A stretch of 12,791 nucleotides of DNA from Actinomycetota bacterium (GTDB lineage Bacteria > Actinomycetota > Humimicrobiia > Humimicrobiales > Humimicrobiaceae). The stretch is taken from assembly GCA_018399435.1 (NCBI GenBank), contig JAGYOJ010000019.1, forward strand, positions 1-12,791, read 5' to 3'. The notes under the pieces were generated by a model. It did not search any database. It saw only the letters and a program-made list of their open reading frames with translations, and was not told the origin of the DNA. Below, in pieces: positions 8,091 through 12,791 of the stretch. How positions within the stretch are numbered: position 1 is the first letter of the stretch; every line of letters begins with the position of its first letter. The position numbers were made by a program, and so were the translations under genes.

Positions 8091-8099
8091 ACCTCCTTT
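8091..8099 (-). promoter_or_regulatory. Near-perfect Shine-Dalgarno of paaK
   Basis: The minus strand reads AAAGGAGGT, 7 nt before the ATG at 8083. It complements the consensus 16S 3' end almost completely and fixes the paaK start. It is stronger than the SDs of neighbouring genes, suggesting that this gene has an elevated translation rate within the operon. Confidence 0.8.
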
Positions 8100-8105
8100 A
8101 TAAAT

Positions 8106-9710
8106 TTATTTAAATACTCTATCTAATAAAACCTTTGGTAAAGGTTTAGTAAATAAGCTTACCAGTATAGTAACTATAAAGGATGCAGGAAATGCTACAA
8201 GTATTGGATCTACTGCACTCCACGGAAATCCTACCAAAGAAGCCTTCCCAAATAATAAATTACAAAGGCCTATCATAGCAGAATTTGCCTCATGTATAAA
8301 CAGCATCCAGAAAACGCTGGCAACAACACCAACTACCATACCGCTTATAGCGCCTGCTTTTGTAGCCCCCCTCCAGTAAAGCCCGCAAATATACATGGGC
8401 AGGAAAGTGGCTGCTGCTACTCCAAAGAAAAGTGCTGTCCCCCTGGCAATAATACTGGTAGGAAGATAGTAGCCTAAAAGCACACTAATAATTATTCCTA
8501 TCATGATGCCTATTTTAGTTACAAGCAATCCTTTAGATGCTTTTACTTCTTGCTCGTCTGTATCATCTTGTGTTTCTTTTTCTTTTATTCCTATTATGTC
8601 CCTGGAAAAAGCTGATCCCATAGTATGGAACTGGGAACTTATAGTAGACATTGCAGCCGCAAGCAAAGTCAGCATGAATATATATACAAACCAGGGAGGC
8701 ATTGCCAGGTTAATATAAGTAGGGATTATTAGGTCTGAATTTCCTCCGGCAGCTGCAATTGATATCTGTCCTGTTTCCCTGAAGAAATAAGCATTGGAAA
8801 GCGATCCTACCACAAAAGCAACTCCAGTCATAAATAAGATAAATATACCACCAATAAGTACTGCCCTGTTTAATTCTTTGCTGCTTTTAACAGTCATAAA
8901 CCTTACTACCAGCTGTGGCTGTGCAAGCACGCCAATGCCAACCCCCATAATTATAGTTGAGACTAAAGACCACCATAAAGGAGAGCCAAGTTCCGGCATG
9001 CTGGTCCATCCTTGATGCCCGCCAGCCACTAAATTATCTGGAACCTTATCAAAAAGGTCAGCCAGCGAGTGATGGGCTTCTAAAAAGCCACCCAGGCTTA
9101 CATAAGTTAGAATTAAAAGGGCAATCATTCCAATCATCATTATTGTTCCCTGCAAGGCATCGGTATACATAACCCCTTTCAACCCTCCAGCTATTACATA
9201 GGCAGCAATTATTATCGAAAATATAAATAAGGATATAATAAAATCAATATTTAAGGTGCTTTCTATAAATCTTGCTGCCCCTATTAGTACAACTCCTGTA
9301 TATATTGGCATAAACACAAAAATTACGGCCCCGCCAACTATTTGTATGAACTTTGAGTCATACCTTTTTCCCAAAAATTCTGGAAAAGTATGGGCATCCA
9401 GCTCAAGGCCTACCTGCCTTGTCTTCTTGCCAAAAAATATAAAGGCTATTCCGATGCCTAATGCGATATTTAGAAAGGTTAGCCACAAAAGCCCCATGCC
9501 AAATACGCCTGCAGCTCCTCCAAAACCTACTATTGCAGAGGTTGAAATGAAAGTAGCTCCATAAGATATCGCCATTATATAGGGGTGTATATCCCTGCCT
9601 GCAAGTAAAAAATCCTTATCGGTTTTAGTACCCCTAAAGCCCAAATAACCAAGAAAGCCTATAACCAGTAAGTAAATTATTACGATAAAACTAAATAAGA
9701 AAGTATTCAC
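8106..9710 (-). CDS. Sodium:solute symporter (SSF family)
   Basis: This is a 534-aa integral membrane protein of the SSS/SSF family, which couples Na+ entry to uptake of an organic acid or other solute. Thirteen or so hydrophobic segments fit the family. Signatures include SYGATFISTSAIVGFGG (49-65) in the first core helix, GGLKGVMYTDALQG (175-188), and AAAMSTISSQFHTMGSAF (351-368), where Ser/Thr residues form the Na2 site in characterised members. A charged cytoplasmic loop (about 372-393) follows. The start is GTG 9710 with AAGGGGG 4 nt upstream; starting at a later ATG would cut the first helix. It lies 30 nt after a 34-aa membrane peptide typical of small symporter partners. Its place between iorAB and paaK suggests an aryl or related carboxylate as substrate, but the sequence alone does not prove the solute. 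Confidence 0.92.
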   Translation of the reverse strand: MNTFLFSFIVIIYLLVIGFLGYLGFRGTKTDKDFLLAGRDIHPYIMAISYGATFISTSAIVGFGGAAGVFGMGLLWLTFLNIALGIGIAFIFFGKKTRQVGLELDAHTFPEFLGKRYDSKFIQIVGGAVIFVFMPIYTGVVLIGAARFIESTLNIDFIISLFIFSIIIAAYVIAGGLKGVMYTDALQGTIMMIGMIALLILTYVSLGGFLEAHHSLADLFDKVPDNLVAGGHQGWTSMPELGSPLWWSLVSTIIMGVGIGVLAQPQLVVRFMTVKSSKELNRAVLIGGIFILFMTGVAFVVGSLSNAYFFRETGQISIAAAGGNSDLIIPTYINLAMPPWFVYIFMLTLLAAAMSTISSQFHTMGSAFSRDIIGIKEKETQDDTDEQEVKASKGLLVTKIGIMIGIIISVLLGYYLPTSIIARGTALFFGVAAATFLPMYICGLYWRGATKAGAISGMVVGVVASVFWMLFIHEANSAMIGLCNLLFGKASLVGFPWSAVDPILVAFPASFIVTILVSLFTKPLPKVLLDRVFK

Positions 9711-9740
9711 GCTGCCCCCTTAAATAAAAATTTTTAAACT

Positions 9741-9845
9741 CTACTTATCTTTATTCCACATGATAGCCCCATATGCAATACATGCCACAGTGCTTAGTAT
9801 GCATAATAGGTATGCCAAAAATATCCCAGCGCTTAGTCCAAACAT
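9741..9845 (-). CDS. Symporter small accessory protein (34-aa membrane peptide)
   Basis: This is a short ORF of 34 residues starting ATG 9845 and ending at TAG 9741-9743. The peptide begins MFGLSAGIF, continues as one hydrophobic helix (AYLLCILSTVACIAYGAI) and ends with the hydrophilic tail MWNKDK. A purine-rich SD (GGAGG, 9850-9854) lies 4 nt upstream. It fits the 33-nt and 30-nt gaps between the ACT gene and the symporter gene, which it directly precedes. The pattern of a single helix with YLLCIL near the start and a WNK tail matches my recollection of small proteins annotated as symporter small accessory proteins beside SSF transporters. It probably sits in the membrane with the symporter and may stabilise or tune it; that role is inference. 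Confidence 0.75.
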   Translation of the reverse strand: MFGLSAGIFLAYLLCILSTVACIAYGAIMWNKDK

Positions 9846-9878
9846 TAAGCCTCCCCCTCTATTTTTTATAAGAAATAA

Positions 9879-10274
9879 TTAGTTACAAAGTTTTACGCCA
9901 TTGCTTGTTAAAACTTCTTCTGCCTTAGATAAATTTGTTACGCTTAATACTATTCTGGTTCCTGATATAACATAAATATAATCAATATTAATATTATCTT
10001 TTGCCAGTACCGCCAGTATCTTATTTAATTCTCCTGGCTTATCTTCTACTTCTACACAGATTACATCAGCTATATGGGTGGTAAAACCGGCATCCTTTAA
10101 TGCTTTCCTTGCTTTCCCAGTGTCTGAAACTACCAAACGCAGTATGCCGTAATCCCTTGCTTCAGTGGTAGAAAACCCCTGCAGGTTAATATTTTCATCT
10201 TTTAGAATTCTGGTAACTTCGGCCAGCCTGCCAGTTTGGTTTTCTAAAAATACAGTTATTTGCTTTACGGGCAT
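9879..10274 (-). CDS. Tandem ACT-domain protein, probable amino-acid sensor
   Basis: This is a 131-aa protein made of two ACT domains and nothing else. The first (about 4-66) has the motif QTGRLAEVTRILKDENINLQ; the second (about 72-131) has DKPGELNKILAVLAKDNINI. Each shows the beta-alpha-beta start with a Gly at the ligand-binding turn. ACT domains bind amino acids and usually regulate enzymes allosterically. There is no DNA-binding or catalytic segment. It lies 24 nt after iorB, with a GGGAGG SD 5 nt from the ATG. Stand-alone ACT proteins of this kind often accompany iorAB and paaK genes, so an aromatic amino acid or aryl compound is the likely ligand, and IOR or the ligase the possible target. 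Ligand and partner are inferred. Confidence 0.88.
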   Translation of the reverse strand: MPVKQITVFLENQTGRLAEVTRILKDENINLQGFSTTEARDYGILRLVVSDTGKARKALKDAGFTTHIADVICVEVEDKPGELNKILAVLAKDNINIDYIYVISGTRIVLSVTNLSKAEEVLTSNGVKLCN

Positions 10275-10298
10275 AGGAGCCTCCCTGTTATTATTTAT

Positions 10299-10856
10299 TT
10301 AATATTTTCTGCCTTCTTTAAAAGCTTTAATATTTATTTCAACAGCTTTTTGGGGTATATTTTTTTTAATTGATTTAATAAAAAATTTCTCTTCTATAGG
10401 TATAAATGTTGATAGCTTGCCTAAAAGCACTATATTTGAAGCTTTTGGCTCTCCAAGTTTTTTAGATATATCATTTGCTGGTAAAAGAATGAAATTTTTG
10501 GTGATTTTAGAAATATTTTCAATGATATTTTTTGGATATTCCTGTTTACTAAAAAATAAGGAAACTGGAACAATCTCATAGTCATTTATCAAAACAAGGC
10601 CTCCGTCATTTAATATATTAAGATTTCTTAAAGCCTCCAGTTTTTCTAATGAAAAAATAATATCTGCCTTCTCAACCGTTGGAGAATAGACCTTTCTTCC
10701 AATCCTTACACTACCGATTACATTGCCTCCCCTCTGGGCCATGCCATGGACTTCTGATACTTTAACATCAAGTCCTGAGCTCAAAGCAGCTTCTGCAAGA
10801 ACTGTAGTGGACTTAATAATGCCCTGGCCGCCCACCCCTGTAAACAAGATAGACAT
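10299..10856 (-). CDS. iorB: Indolepyruvate:ferredoxin oxidoreductase, beta subunit
   Basis: This is the small subunit of the 2-oxoacid:ferredoxin oxidoreductase that converts aryl pyruvates to aryl-acetyl-CoA with IorA. It is a POR-gamma-type domain (PF01558-like) beginning MSILFTGVGGQG, with EVHGMAQRGGNV shortly after; both are hallmarks of IorB. The ATG at 10856 is preferred because AAGG (10864-10867) lies 7 nt upstream and the resulting 185 aa matches the family. An in-frame ATG at 10925 would add 23 residues of Asn/Lys/Tyr-rich, non-conserved sequence and has no SD. The gene follows iorA with an 85-nt gap (16 nt if the longer start is used) and precedes the ACT gene by 24 nt. The assignment is firm because of the paired IorA; the start is less so. 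Confidence 0.92.
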   Translation of the reverse strand: MSILFTGVGGQGIIKSTTVLAEAALSSGLDVKVSEVHGMAQRGGNVIGSVRIGRKVYSPTVEKADIIFSLEKLEALRNLNILNDGGLVLINDYEIVPVSLFFSKQEYPKNIIENISKITKNFILLPANDISKKLGEPKASNIVLLGKLSTFIPIEEKFFIKSIKKNIPQKAVEINIKAFKEGRKY

Positions 10857-10941
10857 AATAATGCCTTGCTTTATTTTCTTTTCCCACTTTTTATAATAAT
10901 TATTATATTTATTGTCGTTATTCATTATAAAAGGTTTTAGA

Positions 10942-12708
10942 TTATTTTAATATTTTTTTCTTTACTGCGCCAAATTTACATAAATCTATGCAAACTTCAC
11001 AGCCTGTACATAAAAGTTCATTAATAGTATAGCTATCATCCCTGAATTCTATAGCAGGGCAGCCAAATTTAAGGCAACTGCCACAGGATTTGCATGCATC
11101 CATATCTATATATATTCTAAAATTTTTTTCTTTCTTATCTAGAAGCACGCATTTTTTTCTGGCAACTATTACAGAAAAATCACTATTTGCTAGCTCCTCT
11201 TTTACTGCCTTTTCGAACTCCCCTATATTATTAGGATTAATTACTCTTACATTTTTTACACCTACTGCCTTAGCAATTTTTTCAGGCCAGATGACAGGAG
11301 CTTCTTGGCCCATAAGTGAGAGTCCCATGCCAGGGTTAGCTTGGTGGCCAGTCATTGCTGTAATCCTATTATCTAATATGATCATTAAATTAGATCCAGA
11401 ATTATAAACATTGTCAATTAAAGAAGTGATTCCAGAATGGAAAAATGTAGAATCCCCGATAACAGAAACTAGCTTGCCTTTAAGTGAAGGGTTGGCCTTC
11501 TCCATGCCTAAGGTTTGCCCTACCCCCGCGCCCATGCATAAACAAGTATCCAGAGAATTTAATGGCGGCAATACTGAAAGGGTATAGCATCCAATATCTC
11601 CCATAACCCTTACCTTTAACTTATTAAGGACAAAAAACACTGCCCTATGGGGGCATCCTGCACATAGGACTGGAGGCCTTTTGGGTATGTTTTCTAAACC
11701 TAAATCTCTTTTCTTTTGTTTTTCTTCTGTAAAAAAAATTTCCCTGGCTTTTCTTAATGCGGCTAAACCAAGCTCCCCAAATTGTGGAAAATATTTTTTG
11801 CCTGCTACTTCAATACCCAGGTCCATTGCTTTTATCTGTTCTTCTAAAAAAGGCTCTAATTCTTCAATTATAATAGCTTTTTTTCTATTCTTTAGAAAAT
11901 CTTTGATTTTCTTTTTAGGGAGCGGGTTAGAAACACCTATTTTTAAAATATCTATATCACTAAACACTTCCCTAGCATATTGGAAACTCACGCTTGAAGT
12001 AATAATGCCTATATCCTTATTGTCTCCAGAATTATACACTTTATTTAATTTAGAATTATCCGCATAATCAGCTAGTTTTTTCCACCTTTTTAAAACTTCC
12101 TTATGCCTTATTCTTCCAAATGCGGGTATCATTACAAATTTTTTGCAGTCCTTAGTGTAATCTTTTTTATTTACTTCTGTCCTGCTTTTAAGGATTACAA
12201 TGGACCTTGAATGTGAAATTCTGGTAGTGGTCCTTAATAGTACAGGGCAATCATATTTTTCACTCAGCTCAAACGCTTTAATTGTAAAATCCTTTGCCTC
12301 TTGGCTATCAGAAGGTTCAAGCATAAGTATTTTTGCCATCTTGGCATAATAGCGGTTGTCTTGTTCATTCTGGGAACTGTGCATGTCGGGATCATCAGCA
12401 GAAATAATTACCAGGCCGCCATTAATCCCAGTATAAGACAAAGTCATAAATGGGTCTGCTGCAACATTTAATCCCACGTGCTTCATTGCAACTAATGCTC
12501 TAATGCCTTCAATGCTTGCCCCGCTGGCAACTTCTAATGCTACTTTTTCATTAAGTGACCATTGGGAATAAATACCTTTATATTTTGCAATATTTTCTAA
12601 AATTTCTGTAGAAGGCGTACCGGGATAAGCTGTAGCAACTTTTGCCCCTGCCTCCCATGCGCCTCTTGCAATTGCTTCATTTCCTGTCAATAATTCTTTT
12701 TTTTCCAC
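10942..12708 (-). CDS. iorA: Indolepyruvate:ferredoxin oxidoreductase, alpha subunit
   Basis: This is the large, thiamine-diphosphate and Fe-S subunit of indolepyruvate ferredoxin oxidoreductase. The reaction is aryl pyruvate + CoA + oxidised ferredoxin giving aryl-acetyl-CoA + CO2 + reduced ferredoxin, reversible when ferredoxin is strongly reduced. The N-terminal pyrimidine domain (about 1-190) carries Glu53 in WSLNEKVALEVASG, the likely TPP-activating residue. The TPP-binding domain (about 345-520) shows LCAGCPHR (348-355), GDSTFFHSG (418-426) and LDNRITAMTGHQANPG (445-460). The C-terminal ferredoxin domain has two 4Fe-4S motifs: Cys539/542/545/550 and Cys567/570/573/577. At 588 aa it is full length. 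Start is GTG 12708 with AAAGG 6 nt upstream. It is the first gene of the minus-strand run. Substrate range (indole-, phenyl- or hydroxyphenylpyruvate) cannot be read from sequence. Confidence 0.95.
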   Translation of the reverse strand: MEKKELLTGNEAIARGAWEAGAKVATAYPGTPSTEILENIAKYKGIYSQWSLNEKVALEVASGASIEGIRALVAMKHVGLNVAADPFMTLSYTGINGGLVIISADDPDMHSSQNEQDNRYYAKMAKILMLEPSDSQEAKDFTIKAFELSEKYDCPVLLRTTTRISHSRSIVILKSRTEVNKKDYTKDCKKFVMIPAFGRIRHKEVLKRWKKLADYADNSKLNKVYNSGDNKDIGIITSSVSFQYAREVFSDIDILKIGVSNPLPKKKIKDFLKNRKKAIIIEELEPFLEEQIKAMDLGIEVAGKKYFPQFGELGLAALRKAREIFFTEEKQKKRDLGLENIPKRPPVLCAGCPHRAVFFVLNKLKVRVMGDIGCYTLSVLPPLNSLDTCLCMGAGVGQTLGMEKANPSLKGKLVSVIGDSTFFHSGITSLIDNVYNSGSNLMIILDNRITAMTGHQANPGMGLSLMGQEAPVIWPEKIAKAVGVKNVRVINPNNIGEFEKAVKEELANSDFSVIVARKKCVLLDKKEKNFRIYIDMDACKSCGSCLKFGCPAIEFRDDSYTINELLCTGCEVCIDLCKFGAVKKKILK

Positions 12709-12761
12709 TACAAACCTTTAAGCATTTACAAAAATATGTAATTTTAGTTATTAAGTAATAT

Positions 12762-12789
12762 AGTATATATAAGAGAGAAAAAAAGTAAA
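12762..12789 (-). promoter_or_regulatory. Probable promoter of the iorA operon
   Basis: On the minus strand TTTACT (12789-12784) and TATACT (12767-12762) are separated by 16 nt. The -10 matches five of six consensus bases and the -35 four of six. This would give a leader of about 45-50 nt before the GTG at 12708. I see no operator-like dyad or riboswitch in the remaining leader. The AT-rich context raises the risk of chance matches, and the window ends at 12791. Confidence 0.38.
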
Positions 12790-12791
12790 GA

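Noticed and set aside
8292..9564. Several + strand open frames of 61-102 codons opposite the symporter gene
   Set aside because: They lie antisense to a clearly conserved transporter, lack recognisable domains and arise from its hydrophobic codon composition.
10299..10925. Longer IorB from ATG 10925
   Set aside because: It has no SD and the added residues look like translated non-coding AT-rich DNA; ATG 10856 has an SD and the family-typical N-terminus.
11090..12067. Open frames of 105 and 128 codons on the + strand opposite iorA
   Set aside because: They are antisense to well-conserved Fe-S, TPP and linker coding sequence of iorA and show no family resemblance.
1..12791. Search by eye for mobile elements, CRISPR arrays, tRNA and rRNA genes
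   Set aside because: No inverted-repeat-bounded transposase, regularly spaced repeats, cloverleaf or conserved rRNA sequence was seen.

Overview
The window is AT-rich DNA from what looks like an anaerobic, low-GC bacterium. It is gene-dense, with Shine-Dalgarno (SD)-led genes, frequent ATA (Ile) and AGG (Arg) codons, and a ferredoxin-linked oxidoreductase. A two-subunit (HepS/HepT-like) prenyl diphosphate synthase suggests a Gram-positive-affiliated or deep-branching lineage such as Atribacterota or low-GC Actinomycetota. That placement is inference; no rRNA or other phylogenetic marker is present.

Layout. One gene lies on the + strand (59-2323): a TPR-rich lipoprotein lytic transglycosylase. 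It converges on a long run of co-directional minus-strand genes (12708 down to 2349). In transcription order these are iorA, iorB, a tandem ACT-domain protein, a 34-aa membrane peptide, a sodium:solute symporter, a phenylacetate-CoA ligase (paaK family), a HepS-like prenyl synthase component I, a B12-binding-type radical SAM protein, a HepT-like polyprenyl synthase and an AEC-family transporter. Gaps are at most about 85 nt. From paaK onward the genes overlap or sit 3-5 nt apart, so the whole run may be one operon. A plausible promoter lies upstream of iorA (12762-12789).

Functions. The first half is an aryl-acid module. IorAB interconverts aryl-2-oxoacids and aryl-CoA using ferredoxin, PaaK interconverts aryl acids and aryl-CoA, the symporter with its small partner could move the acid, and the ACT protein probably senses an amino acid. 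The second half is an isoprenoid module: a heterodimeric long-chain prenyl diphosphate synthase whose two subunit genes flank a cobalamin-type radical SAM gene. In Bacillus the corresponding middle position (hepS-menG-hepT) holds a quinone methyltransferase.

Main points for a second look: (1) the HepS-like gene has no ATG/GTG/TTG start that gives a full-length protein, but an ATT with a good SD overlaps the paaK stop, so a standard call would lose 78 residues; (2) the hepS-radical SAM-hepT arrangement; (3) the 34-aa symporter partner, easily missed by gene callers; (4) the physical coupling of aryl-CoA chemistry to polyprenyl synthesis. I saw no mobile element, CRISPR array, tRNA or rRNA, and no gene-free stretch longer than about 85 bases.
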